Shown: piece by piece, positions 33,100-41,076 of the stretch | Numbering within the stretch: the stretch's first letter is position 1 | Layout of the letters: the number at the start of each line of letters is the position of its first letter | Origin: Clostridium sp. | GTDB taxonomy: Bacteria > Bacillota > Clostridia > Oscillospirales > Acutalibacteraceae | Length of the DNA stretch: 43,995 bases | Reading direction: 5' to 3' | Assembly: GCA_023663865.1 (NCBI GenBank) | Contig: JAMPGU010000019.1 | Span: 1 to 43,995, forward strand | Translations under genes and position numbers: made by a program | Notes under the pieces: generated by a model | The model's database searches: none | The model's input: the letters and a program-made list of their open reading frames with translations, nothing else | Told to the model about the DNA's origin: nothing

Positions 33100-33129
33100 G
33101 CACTTCCGATTATTCGGAAGTGCTTTTTT
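33100..33129 (+). terminator. Terminator beside attR, probably the original one of rpsI
   Basis: A perfect 10-bp stem (GCACTTCCGA 33100-33109 with TCGGAAGTGC 33114-33123), loop TTAT and six T. It starts 9 bases after the att core that reproduces the rpsI end, the expected spot for the rpsI terminator before integration. Confidence 0.85.
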
Positions 33130-33173
33130 GTAAACAAAATTAGGTTTAATCTATATTAATAAAGGAGCAGCTT

Positions 33174-33635
33174 ATGTGCCTTATATGTGATCGAATTGAT
33201 ATGATAAATAAAGGGATAAATCCGTATTTTGTAAAGGAGCTTGAAACCGGCTATGTTGTAATCGGTGATTTTCAGCACTTTTATGGATATTCTCTGTTCC
33301 TTTGCAAGGAGCATAAAACAGAGCTTGACCAGCTTGAAAAGAACTTTCGCAATAAATTTCTCTCTGAAATGGCAGATGTTGCTGCGGCAGTTTCAAGGGC
33401 TTTCCCGTGTGATAAAATGAACTATGAGCTGCTTGGAATGGGTGACGGTCATTTGCATTGGCATCTTAATCCTCGCAGAGACGGTGATTTAGAGGGTCAC
33501 GGCTATAACGAAAAAGGTCCTATATGGTGGTATCCGCTTGATAAAATGTATGATACCTCAAATAAACCAAGCAAACAGGAGCTTGAACAAATGAAACAGC
33601 GTCTTTTAAAAGAATTGGAGAATATTAACTGTTAG
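33174..33635 (+). CDS. HIT-family hydrolase
   Basis: 153 residues. The histidine triad is 'HLHWHLNPRR' (H-x-H-x-H), and the N-terminus carries a CLIC motif ('MCLICDRID') as in small HIT proteins. HIT enzymes hydrolyse or transfer nucleotides from phosphoramidates, dinucleoside polyphosphates or sugar nucleotides. The C-terminal 40 residues are a helical extension. ATG 33174 is preceded by AAGGAGCAGC. It is the first gene after the displaced rpsI terminator and is followed after 55 bases by a Nudix hydrolase, another nucleotide house-cleaning type. Confidence 0.88.
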   Translation: MCLICDRIDMINKGINPYFVKELETGYVVIGDFQHFYGYSLFLCKEHKTELDQLEKNFRNKFLSEMADVAAAVSRAFPCDKMNYELLGMGDGHLHWHLNPRRDGDLEGHGYNEKGPIWWYPLDKMYDTSNKPSKQELEQMKQRLLKELENINC

Positions 33636-33690
33636 CCCTTGTCAATTTAAGAAAGAAAATACAATCATTATTATTTATTGAGGTGTGAAT

Positions 33691-34152
33691 ATGGATAATT
33701 ATATCAAAAAGGTCAGAAAAGAGTTTGGTCATGACGAGTTAATTTTGAATTATGCAGGGTGTATCATTTTTGATGATGAAAACAGATTGCTTCTGCAAAA
33801 GCGCTCGGATTGTAATCAATGGGGATTTCTCGGCGGTATGGTGGAATTCGGTGAAGCTGTCGCAGAGACTGCTGTCAGAGAGGTTAAAGAGGAAAGCGGT
33901 CTTGAGGTTGAGATAACCTCATTATATGGTGTTTATTCTAAGTATTATGCAGAGTACACCAATGGTGATAAGGTACAGCCGATAGTACATCTGTTTAAAG
34001 CCAAAATTATCGGTGGTGAACTGATTGAACAAAATGACGAAACGCTTGAGCTTAAATTTTTTGATTTAAACGATACTCCTCCTCTGTTCTGCAAACAGCA
34101 TCAGGATGCACTTGATGATATTATCGCCGGCAGAGAGTATGTATATAGATAA
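33691..34152 (+). CDS. Nudix hydrolase
   Basis: 153 residues from ATG 33691, about 6 bases after an AGGTG; GTG 33685 is inside or next to that site. The Nudix box G-x5-E-x7-REVxEExG is complete, starting GMVEFGEAVAETAVREV and ending KEESGL. Members hydrolyse nucleoside diphosphates linked to another group, X. 'CIIFDDENRLLLQKRSDCNQ' and 'LYGVYSKYYAEYTNGD' suggest the ADP-ribose/NTP-type subgroup, but specificity is open. Confidence 0.9.
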   Translation: MDNYIKKVRKEFGHDELILNYAGCIIFDDENRLLLQKRSDCNQWGFLGGMVEFGEAVAETAVREVKEESGLEVEITSLYGVYSKYYAEYTNGDKVQPIVHLFKAKIIGGELIEQNDETLELKFFDLNDTPPLFCKQHQDALDDIIAGREYVYR

Positions 34153-34244
34153 AAATAAATCGATATAAACAATTTAGAAATACAGGTAAATCGTTAAAAA
34201 TGCTTATATTTTTAAAACATCCACAAAAAGACTGTAAAGTCAGT

Positions 34245-34352
34245 CACAATTCAGAAAAGCATTAGAAGAACAGGGTTATATAATCAATCTTGCTCCGAGA
34301 TTGAAATATGCCACCATTCGTTCGGTAAATGACACAAAAAATATCCGCCTAT
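34245..34352 (+). pseudogene. Relaxase fragment (about 93% identical to mobA)
   Basis: 108 bases match 20301-20409 inside mobA with about seven differences, encoding AQFRKALEEQGYIINLAPRL and the following RSVNDTKN. The frame runs on to a TAG near 34381, and the similarity stops sharply at both sides. The surrounding gap (34153-34500) holds no other gene that I can support. Confidence 0.85.
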
Positions 34353-34500
34353 TGGAACAATCAAAGAGGGTGCGCGCAAACTAGTATTTGAAAATCGTAT
34401 GAATTGGCTGTAGCATGCATAATTCAGCAATTTAGGAACAGCGAATACTCAGAATATGTTTTATAGTATAACTACCACGTGGGAATGGAAGGTGATGGTT

Positions 34501-35376
34501 ATGAATCAAATTCTTCAATATATTGAATTGCATTTAGAAGATGACTTGAGTATAAAGCAGTTAGCAGATGTAGCGGGATATTCGGAATATTATTTTATTC
34601 GTTTATTCAAGTCTTATACAAATCAGACTGTTATGGAATATATATGCAGACGCCGTCTTATCAGGTCATGTGATGATATTCTTTCAGGTATGCGTCTTAT
34701 AGATGTAGCTATGAAATATGGTTGGAAATCGCATAGTGCATTTTCCAAGTCATTCAATAGAGAATTTGGTTTTTCGCCCTCGCTTCTTAGAACAATGAAA
34801 ACACAACTTGGTTGTTTAGGAGGTAGTTATATGAATCAGATATTTTTAAATGCCACTGAGGTAGGTGCAGGTAAAGAAAAATTGTTTGAACTGTTAAAAG
34901 ATACGGTAGTTCAAAATGCCATTGCGATTGATGACGGGATTTTAAATGAAGTATATTTGATTGCATGTAAGGCATATGAAGGTAAAAGAAGATATTCCGG
35001 CGAAGAATATGTTACTCATCCATTAAATGTTGCTATATTGTTGGCAGAATTGGGAGCAGAGAGTGATACTGTTTTGGCAGGACTATTTTGTGATGTAAAA
35101 ACGAAAGGTAATAACATTAATCTTGAAAAAGAGTTACCTGCAAATGTATGGAATATTATAAATCTGCTTGAAAAGAAGAAAAATGATGAAGCGATTGTTA
35201 TAAAACTTGCGGAAAGACTTCACAATATGCGAACAATAGATTTTATTGATGATGATAGCAAAAAAGCAAAAAAAGTGAAAGAGACAATTGAGATTTATTT
35301 GCCTTTAGCGCGACGAATCAATAATCAAAAATTGATAGACGAACTTAATGATTTGGCAATGAAATACAATGTGTAG
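34501..35376 (+). CDS. AraC-type regulator fused to a RelA/SpoT-like HD domain
   Basis: 291 residues from ATG 34501, 8 bases after GGAAGG; the frame is open to 34456. The N-terminal AraC/XylS double helix-turn-helix (about 1-100: 'LSIKQLADVAGYSEYYFIRL', 'IDVAMKYGWKSHSAFSKSF') comes first. The C-terminal HD domain (about 140-285) is similar to the hydrolase half of SpoT/RSH proteins: 'RRYSGEEYVTHPLNVAILLA', then 'VIKLAERLHNMRTIDFI' and 'KETIEIYLPLARRI'. The catalytic HD pair is 'FCDV', with Cys replacing His, so hydrolysis is doubtful and it may only bind a nucleotide. There is no synthetase domain. Confidence 0.82.
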   Translation: MNQILQYIELHLEDDLSIKQLADVAGYSEYYFIRLFKSYTNQTVMEYICRRRLIRSCDDILSGMRLIDVAMKYGWKSHSAFSKSFNREFGFSPSLLRTMKTQLGCLGGSYMNQIFLNATEVGAGKEKLFELLKDTVVQNAIAIDDGILNEVYLIACKAYEGKRRYSGEEYVTHPLNVAILLAELGAESDTVLAGLFCDVKTKGNNINLEKELPANVWNIINLLEKKKNDEAIVIKLAERLHNMRTIDFIDDDSKKAKKVKETIEIYLPLARRINNQKLIDELNDLAMKYNV

Positions 35377-35407
35377 AGAGTTCTCAGTCGTCCGGAATAA
35401 TACACCT

Positions 35408-35504
35408 ACAAGTAACATTTCACATAAAGAAGCCAGCATCCAAGTTACTTTCAGACCCTAGAACAAATATCAAAGAGATAATTTTTATTTTGCACTTCCG
35501 ATTA
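35408..35504. repeat. Third att-like copy with its arm site
   Basis: 35470-35504 is identical over 35 bases to 33078-33112, covering 13 bases of the att core plus the start of the rpsI terminator. The terminator arm here is broken (only GCACTT/AAGTGC remains and no T run). ACAAGTAAC at 35408-35416 lies at nearly the same distance as in the first element's right end. Confidence 0.75.
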
Positions 35505-35566
35505 ATTAAAAAGTGCAATGATTATTGCGGATATATCCGACTGCTCAGACAGTTAAATTTATTTGT

Positions 35567-35595
35567 TTGACATATTGGATGTGCTGTGTTACTAT
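35567..35595 (+). promoter_or_regulatory. Promoter of the attenuated kinase-GNAT operon
   Basis: TTGACA (35567-35572), a 17-base spacer and TACTAT (35590-35595). It predicts a transcribed leader of about 180 bases before the first structural gene. Confidence 0.75.
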
Positions 35596-35616
35596 GTAAA
35601 AAACGAGGTAAATACG

Positions 35617-35706
35617 ATGTGTAATTTTAACTGCCAAGTGAACAGAACTTACAGACTTATGCGTTCTTATCGTATGGGTCTGATTTGCTGTGTTCATCTT
35701 TGGTAG
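35617..35706 (+). CDS. 29-residue leader peptide
   Basis: ATG 35617 follows ACGAGGTAAATAC, a usable ribosome site. The peptide begins MCNFNCQVNRTYRLMRSYRM and ends CCVHLW, with four Arg (10, 13, 16, 19) and four Cys. Its codons 12-22 overlap an RNA hairpin (CAGAC 35652-35656 with GTCTG 35678-35682). A terminator hairpin starts 29 bases after its stop. The position, size and structure are those of a regulatory leader, not of a functional protein. Confidence 0.7.
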   Translation: MCNFNCQVNRTYRLMRSYRMGLICCVHLW

Positions 35707-35734
35707 TATCTGTATTTGGCTATATTTTCATTTA

Positions 35735-35768
35735 CCCACTGATGAGCAATCGTCAGTGGGATTTTTTT
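35735..35768 (+). terminator. Attenuator terminator before the kinase gene
   Basis: CCCACTGA (35735-35742) pairs with TCAGTGGG (35753-35760), followed by ATTTTTTT. It ends only 17 bases before the next start codon, so transcription must pass it for the operon to be expressed. Its left arm (ACCCA 35734-35738) can alternatively pair with TGGGT (35675-35679) inside the leader-peptide hairpin. Confidence 0.8.
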
Positions 35769-35784
35769 ATTTGGAGGTAGAAGA

Positions 35785-36336
35785 ATGAAGTTATTATTTT
35801 TATTCGGAGATGCGGCTGTAGGCAAAATGACGGTTGGACAAGAGCTTATGAAAATAACAGATTTAAGATTATTCCATAATCATATGAGTATTGAACCTGT
35901 TCTCGAAATATTCGGAAGCTGGAGTGGAAATGCAATAAAAAGATTTCGGGAAATGATATTTGAGGAATTTGCCAAAAGTGAAAATTACGGAATGATATTT
36001 ACATATATGTGGGCATTTGACTGTCAGGATGACTGGGATTATATTGAGCATGTTAAAGAGATTTTTAAGCCTTATCATACTAATTTTTATTATGCTGAGC
36101 TTGTTGCTTCCCAGGATATACGCATAAAACGCAATACAACAGAAAACAGACTGCATAACAAGCCTTCAAAGAGGGATATTGAATGGTCGAATAAGCGGTT
36201 AATTGAAGATGACAAAAACCATCGTCTTGAAAGCTACGAGGGTGAAATCTCATTTGAAAATTATATTAAAATTGACAATACGAATTTATCCGCTGAGGAA
36301 ACAGCGCAGATAATTAAAGAAAAATTCAATTTATAA
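35785..36336 (+). CDS. P-loop kinase-like protein (AAA/shikimate-kinase-like)
   Basis: 183 residues. The Walker A motif is GDAAVGKMTVGQEL at residues 8-21, an unusual GK-M-T form shared by a family of small cytoplasmic P-loop proteins. 'LFHNHMSIEPVLEIFG' follows, with a lid-like region of charged residues near 118-150 ('RIKRNTTENR', 'KPSKRDIEWSNKRLIEDD'). It resembles nucleoside/shikimate/antibiotic kinases in size and fold. The substrate is unknown. The ribosome site is GGAGG, 8 bases upstream. It is the first gene behind the attenuator and is followed by two acetyltransferase genes, a setting compatible with drug modification. Confidence 0.75.
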   Translation: MKLLFLFGDAAVGKMTVGQELMKITDLRLFHNHMSIEPVLEIFGSWSGNAIKRFREMIFEEFAKSENYGMIFTYMWAFDCQDDWDYIEHVKEIFKPYHTNFYYAELVASQDIRIKRNTTENRLHNKPSKRDIEWSNKRLIEDDKNHRLESYEGEISFENYIKIDNTNLSAEETAQIIKEKFNL

Positions 36337-36357
36337 AAGCGTTATAACTAAGGAGAA

Positions 36358-36825
36358 ATGGCTGTGTCAGAATATAAAATAGAAAAGCTTGATATCAATG
36401 AATATTCAAAGTGCAATAATATTTGGGATATGAAGAAATGTCCGTTTACGAAAATGTTTGAGGAGGAAATAATTCGGGGAGACCGATTTGTTTATATTTA
36501 TAAGCGCAATGGTGAGTTTATCGGTGAGGGCGCATTAGTAATCAATAAGGACGACTGTGATTATTTCATACCGAATCGAAGAATTTATTTATCCAGAATG
36601 CTTGTGAAAAAAGAGTATCGAAACCAAGGCATAGGGGCAATTTTACTTGACTATCTTATTAAACAGGCTGCCGGGATGGGCTATGCTGAAATCGCTCTGG
36701 GCGTTGATGCCGATAATGACAGTGCAATTCATCTTTATGAAAAGAAAGGGTTTAAAATTATAAAAAAGGATAGGGATGAATACGGCAGCTTTTACAAAAT
36801 GCTGAAGGAGGCAGACAATGAATAG
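36358..36825 (+). CDS. GNAT-family N-acetyltransferase
   Basis: 155 residues as drawn. The acetyl-CoA site is motif A, 'LSRMLVKKEYRNQGIGAILLDYL' (R/Q-x-x-G-x-G/A type), with 'NDSAIHLYEKKGFKII' as motif B. The ATG at 36358 is only 2 bases after AAGGAG; the GTG at 36364 is better spaced, so the protein may start at VSEYKIEKL. It overlaps the next GNAT gene by 8 bases. Acetyl acceptors of such proteins include drugs, peptides and polyamines; nothing here decides. Confidence 0.85.
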   Translation: MAVSEYKIEKLDINEYSKCNNIWDMKKCPFTKMFEEEIIRGDRFVYIYKRNGEFIGEGALVINKDDCDYFIPNRRIYLSRMLVKKEYRNQGIGAILLDYLIKQAAGMGYAEIALGVDADNDSAIHLYEKKGFKIIKKDRDEYGSFYKMLKEADNE

Positions 36826-37255
36826 AAATATGACAATGGATGATTACGACAGTGTATACGCGCTATGGATGTCCTGTCAGGGTATGGGACTTAACAATCT
36901 TGATGATTCTAAAGAGGGGATAGAGCGCTTTATCAAGAGAAATCCTGAAACCTGCTTTGTGGCAGAAACAGAGGGCAGGATTATCGGCACTATACTTGCA
37001 GGCAATGACGGCAGGCGCGGGTATATTTACCATACTGCTGTGCATCCTGACTATCAAGGGCAGGGCATTGGCAAAGCACTTGTGAATCGTGCAATGGATG
37101 CACTAAGCAAGCTGGGTATTAATAAAGCTGCACTGGTGGTGTTTGGCAGAAATGAAAAGGGGAATGCCTTTTGGGAAAAGCTGGGTTTTATACAGCGTAA
37201 TGATTTGTGCTATAGAAACAGGAGTATCAATGATTTCGAGAGAATAGATACTTAA
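36818..37255 (+). CDS. GNAT-family N-acetyltransferase (YpeA-like)
   Basis: 145 residues. 'MTMDDYDSVYALWMSCQGMG', 'GTILAGNDGRRGYIYHTAVH' and the acetyl-CoA loop 'PDYQGQGIGKALVNRAM' match the YpeA subfamily, and 'GNAFWEKLGF' closes the fold. The ATG overlaps the previous stop (ATGAATAG) with AAGGAGG inside that gene. It is the last gene of the attenuated operon, and a bidirectional terminator follows. The acceptor is unknown. Confidence 0.86.
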   Translation: MNRNMTMDDYDSVYALWMSCQGMGLNNLDDSKEGIERFIKRNPETCFVAETEGRIIGTILAGNDGRRGYIYHTAVHPDYQGQGIGKALVNRAMDALSKLGINKAALVVFGRNEKGNAFWEKLGFIQRNDLCYRNRSINDFERIDT

Positions 37256-37259
37256 TGCA

Positions 37260-37302
37260 AAAAAAGCTGTTCTGTTACCTAAAGTAGCAGAACAGCTTTT
37301 TT
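37260..37302. terminator. Bidirectional terminator between the GNAT operon and glgA
   Basis: A perfect 15-bp stem (37260-37274 with 37288-37302) with A and T tracts at its base and a 13-base loop, between convergent genes. Confidence 0.9.
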
Positions 37303-37311
37303 GTTTGTATA

Positions 37312-38733
37312 TTAATCTTTAAGTAATGAACGGTACATTTTGATGTACTCGTTTGCACTCTTGCCCCAGCTCATATCGCATCTAAGTGCGCGCTCAACAA
37401 GCGTGCTCCAGCCGTCAGAATAGTATGCATCGTTGGCTCTGTAAATAGCGCCCAGCATATCATAGGCATCATATGTTTTAAAGGTGAAGCCATTTCCTTC
37501 GCCGTCACCGCAGTCGGTGATAGAGTCTTTTAATCCACCGGTTTCACGTATGATTGGGAGTGTTCCATATCGAAGTGCCACCATCTGAGACAGTCCGCAG
37601 GGTTCACTCTTGCTCGGCATTAAGAACATATCTGCACCTGCATAAATCTTTCTGGCTAAATCAGGCACAAAGCCAATGGTAATTCCTACCTTATCAGGAT
37701 ATTTATCATGCAGATAACGGAAGTAATTTTCATACTGCCATTCACCGCTGCCCAGTACCACATATTGCAGATTGCGTTCACAAAGGCTCTTCTCAAGAAC
37801 CTCTTTCATTAAATCGACGCCCTTGTGACCCACCAGTCGGGTAACAATGCCGATAACAGGAACATTCGGGTCAACCTTCAGCCCCATCATCTTTTGAAGC
37901 TCCTCCTTATTTTTTGCCTTGTTGGAGAAGTCATCAGCATCGTAATTTGCCCATATATCCTTATCTGTAGCAGGATTATATCCGTCTACATCAATACCAT
38001 TCAGAATACCGCATAGCTTCCAGCTGCGCTGGTTGAGTATAGGATCAAGACCATGGCTGAACCAGGGGTCAAGTATTTCTTTCGCATAGCTTGGAGATAC
38101 AGTTGTTACCTTGTTGGCACATTCAATACCTGCCTTCATAAAGTTAACAAGTCCATCATAAAGGATAAGATTGTTATGCTCGGGTGCAATACCGAGTACA
38201 TCATTTAGAAGCTCGTCACCGTATTTGCCCTGATATTGAATATTGTGGATAGTGAAAACGGTTTTGATATTTTCATAACCCATTTTGTTTGCATAATAGC
38301 AGCTGTAATAAAGCGGCGTAAGTGCGCTCTGCCAGTCATTGCAGTGAATAATGTCCGGCTTCCAGTCAATAACCGGAATGATTTCAAGCACAGCTCTTGC
38401 AAAAAATGCAAAACGCTCTGCATCATCATAGTGACCGTAGATCCCGTCACGCTTAAAGTAGTATTGATTATCAAGGAAATAGTAAATCACACCATTTGCC
38501 TTTGCCTCAAATACACCGCAGTACTGCCTTCTCCAAGAAACAGGAACAGAAATAGATGTAATAAATTTCATCTTATCCTTATATTCCTGCTTGATGCTGT
38601 CATAAAGCGGCATAACAACACGGCAGCCGATTAATCTTTTTCTTAATGCAACAGGGAGGGAGCCGGCAACATCACCAAGTCCTCCCGATGCCATAAAAGG
38701 TAGTGCCTCAGAGGCAACATATAAAACTTTCAT
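37312..38733 (-). CDS. glgA: Glycogen synthase (ADP-glucose)
   Basis: 473 residues, a GT5 enzyme that extends alpha-1,4-glucan chains from ADP-glucose. The N-terminal Rossmann domain starts 'MKVLYVASEALPFMASGGLG', and the C-terminal domain has 'IVTRLVGHKGVDLM' and the catalytic 'PSKSEPCGLSQMVALRYGT'. In the common KxGGL ADP-glucose motif the Lys is replaced here (MASGGL), a variant also seen in other Clostridia. It is the last gene of glgB-glgC-glgD-glgA, 12 bases after glgD. Confidence 0.95.
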   Translation of the reverse strand: MKVLYVASEALPFMASGGLGDVAGSLPVALRKRLIGCRVVMPLYDSIKQEYKDKMKFITSISVPVSWRRQYCGVFEAKANGVIYYFLDNQYYFKRDGIYGHYDDAERFAFFARAVLEIIPVIDWKPDIIHCNDWQSALTPLYYSCYYANKMGYENIKTVFTIHNIQYQGKYGDELLNDVLGIAPEHNNLILYDGLVNFMKAGIECANKVTTVSPSYAKEILDPWFSHGLDPILNQRSWKLCGILNGIDVDGYNPATDKDIWANYDADDFSNKAKNKEELQKMMGLKVDPNVPVIGIVTRLVGHKGVDLMKEVLEKSLCERNLQYVVLGSGEWQYENYFRYLHDKYPDKVGITIGFVPDLARKIYAGADMFLMPSKSEPCGLSQMVALRYGTLPIIRETGGLKDSITDCGDGEGNGFTFKTYDAYDMLGAIYRANDAYYSDGWSTLVERALRCDMSWGKSANEYIKMYRSLLKD

Positions 38734-38745
38734 CTGACTATACTC

Positions 38746-39864
38746 CTAAATTCTAGTATTCTTTGTCAGGCAAATCGGGAAGCTTTCAGCGCCTGACAGT
38801 TCAATTCCATCCTTGATGCTGACATTCTTATCAGCTATAATGCAGCTGATTTTTGAATTGTCACCCACGGTTGTATCCTGCATAAGAATGGAGTTTTTAA
38901 CCTTAGCATCCTTGCCGATTTTTACACCCTTAAAGATAATGCAGTTTTCAACCTCACCCTCAATGATACAGCCGTCTGCAACAAGTGAATTCTTCAGTGA
39001 TGAATCAGGGCCATAGATTGTAGGCATATCATCACGCTCTTTGGTGGATATAGTGTGTCTGAATAATTTTTGTCTGTTTTCCTTTTCAAGCACGGACATA
39101 GAAATGTCATAGTAGCTCTGAATAGAATCAATTGTTCCTACGAAATTGTCAGTTGCATCAAATGCGTGAATTTTCAGCTTGTCAACATTCGCCATAATGA
39201 TGTTGCGCTGATAAGAAATTTCATTCTTGGAATGTGCGGTAGTAACAAGTGTTTCCAGCAAATATTTTTTCATAATCATAACATTGCAGGAATAAAATAC
39301 GTCGTCAGAGGTATCCTTATCAAGACTCATTTCTCTGATTCTTCCGTCAGCATCCACCTTGTCAAAGCACAGAACAGAGCCAATGCTCTTTGGTATCTTG
39401 CCCTTGACACCGAGAATGGTGATGTCAGCACCGCTTTCCTCATGCGCATGGAATAGATCACTGTAGTCTGTAGAAAGAATATGGTTGCAGTCACTCATAA
39501 GAACATAAGTCTGATTGGACTGCTGAAGGAAGCTCATATTGCCGTAAAGTGCATCAATTCTGTTGCCCCACATTTTTGCACTGCCCAATGAGAATGGAGG
39601 CAAAAGATATAAGCCATCGCTCTTGCGGCTTAAATCCCATGGCTTTCCTGTGCCTACGTGGTCCATAAGGGACTGGAAATTAGCGTTGGTTACCACACCG
39701 ATTTTTGTAACACCGCTGTCTACCATATTAGAAAGAGGGAAGTCAATCAAACGATAACGTGAACAAAAAGGAACAGAGCCCATTGTTCTCATAGCTGTGA
39801 GACTGTCCAAAGCCTCCTCGTGTATATTTGCAAATACAATACCTAAAACTGTCTTACCATTCAT
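38746..39864 (-). CDS. glgD: ADP-glucose pyrophosphorylase, GlgD subunit
   Basis: 372 residues. A paralogue of GlgC found beside it in Firmicutes, where GlgC and GlgD form a more active hetero-oligomer. It has a nucleotidyltransferase fold ('RYRLIDFPLSNMVDSGVTKI') and a C-terminal left-handed beta-helix of hexapeptide repeats (about 285-365). The N-terminal G-G-x-G-x-R-L loop of GlgC is replaced by 'GIVFANIHEEALDSL', so the subunit is probably non-catalytic. It starts 3 bases after glgC ends. Confidence 0.94.
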   Translation of the reverse strand: MNGKTVLGIVFANIHEEALDSLTAMRTMGSVPFCSRYRLIDFPLSNMVDSGVTKIGVVTNANFQSLMDHVGTGKPWDLSRKSDGLYLLPPFSLGSAKMWGNRIDALYGNMSFLQQSNQTYVLMSDCNHILSTDYSDLFHAHEESGADITILGVKGKIPKSIGSVLCFDKVDADGRIREMSLDKDTSDDVFYSCNVMIMKKYLLETLVTTAHSKNEISYQRNIIMANVDKLKIHAFDATDNFVGTIDSIQSYYDISMSVLEKENRQKLFRHTISTKERDDMPTIYGPDSSLKNSLVADGCIIEGEVENCIIFKGVKIGKDAKVKNSILMQDTTVGDNSKISCIIADKNVSIKDGIELSGAESFPICLTKNTRI

Positions 39865-39867
39865 GAC

Positions 39868-41076
39868 TTATACCTCCTCTCCTGATTTAATCATTACACC
39901 GGGCTCAACATATTTACCCTTGGTAATTTTAGCACCTGCGCCGATTACAGGAATACCCCATTCCTCCGGGTTTTCCAGCAGCTCAGGAATTTCACCTATT
40001 TTTGCATCCTCTTCAATAATTGCATTTTCTGCAACAATTGAATAGTAAACCTTGGCGCCCTTTTTGATGATAGCGCCCGGCATAATTACACTGTATTTTA
40101 CATCTGCATCCTCTTCAATGGTTACGTTTGAAGAAACAACACTGTAGTCTACATTGCCCTCAATTTCACAGCCCTCGCTGATAGAGGAATTTTCAACAAC
40201 AGCATTTTTGCCGATGTAGTGCGGAGGCGCAAGTGGATTTCTTGAATAAATTCTCCAGCTCTTGTCACTCAAATCCAAATCAACATTCGGATTGATAATA
40301 TCAAGGTTTGCTTCCCATAAGGAGTCGATTGTACCAACATCCTTCCAGTAGCCCTTGAATGGGAATGCAAACATTCTCTCGCCTGCGTCAAGCATGGTCG
40401 GGATGATGTTTTTACCAAAGTCATTTGATGAGCCTTCTGTATTCTCATCCTGAATTAAATATTGTTTCAGCTTATCCCAGCTGAATACATATACGCCCAT
40501 AGATGCCTTGTTGCTCTTAGGCTCAGCCGGCTTCTCAGCAAATTCATATATTTCGTCATTGTCTCTGGTTGCCAGAATACCGAAGCGTGAAGCCTCCTCC
40601 CACGGAACCTCAAGCACAGCAATGGTGCAGGCTGCATCATTTTTCTTGTGGAAGTCAACCATCTTCGCATAATTCATCTTATAAATGTGGTCGCCTGAAA
40701 GTATTACAACATACTCAGGATCATATTTTTCGATGAAGTTGATGTTTTGATAAATAGCATTGGCTGTACCCTTATACCATTCTGCTCCGCCGATTGCTTC
40801 GTATGGAGAAAGGATATGGATACCTCCGTTTTGTCTGTCCAAATCCCAGGGCTGTCCGTTGCCCAGGTAGTCATTAAGCTCCAAAGGCTGATATTGTGTC
40901 AGCACGCCAACTGTATATATACCGCTGTTTACGCAGTTAGACAGTGGGAAGTCAATAATTCTGTAATTACCGCCGTAGGGAACTGCAGGCTTAGCAATGT
41001 TTTTTGTTAATACTCCGAGTCGGCTGCCCTGACCGCCTGCGAGAAGCATTGCCACAACTTTATTTTTTTGTGCCAT
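39868..41076 (-). CDS. glgC: Glucose-1-phosphate adenylyltransferase, catalytic subunit
   Basis: 402 residues. It makes ADP-glucose from glucose-1-phosphate and ATP, the committed step of glycogen synthesis. The nucleotide loop is '[16 protein letters not shown]', the sugar-phosphate region is '[13 protein letters not shown]' and '[14 protein letters not shown]', and a C-terminal beta-helix closes the protein. Its start overlaps glgB by 17 bases with AAGGAG inside glgB. Confidence 0.96.
   Translation of the reverse strand: MAQKNKVVAMLLAGGQGSRLGVLTKNIAKPAVPYGGNYRIIDFPLSNCVNSGIYTVGVLTQYQPLELNDYLGNGQPWDLDRQNGGIHILSPYEAIGGAEWYKGTANAIYQNINFIEKYDPEYVVILSGDHIYKMNYAKMVDFHKKNDAACTIAVLEVPWEEASRFGILATRDNDEIYEFAEKPAEPKSNKASMGVYVFSWDKLKQYLIQDENTEGSSNDFGKNIIPTMLDAGERMFAFPFKGYWKDVGTIDSLWEANLDIINPNVDLDLSDKSWRIYSRNPLAPPHYIGKNAVVENSSISEGCEIEGNVDYSVVSSNVTIEEDADVKYSVIMPGAIIKKGAKVYYSIVAENAIIEEDAKIGEIPELLENPEEWGIPVIGAGAKITKGKYVEPGVMIKSGEEV

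Larger units (their letters stand above)
33091..35504. mobile_element. Remnant of a second, related element in tandem
   Basis: This 2.4-kb stretch lies between the attR core and a third att-like copy (35470-35504). It contains a 108-bp relaxase fragment (34245-34352) and, 54 bases before the third att, the same ACAAGTAAC arm word as the first element's right end. It has no integrase or complete mobilisation gene. The HIT, Nudix and AraC-HD genes would be its remaining cargo. An alternative is that these are chromosomal genes trapped between att duplications. Confidence 0.6.

Noticed and set aside
33174..34152. HIT and Nudix as a toxin-antitoxin or defence pair
   Set aside because: They are separated by 55 bases with independent ribosome sites, and both are common house-cleaning hydrolases; nothing links them to defence.
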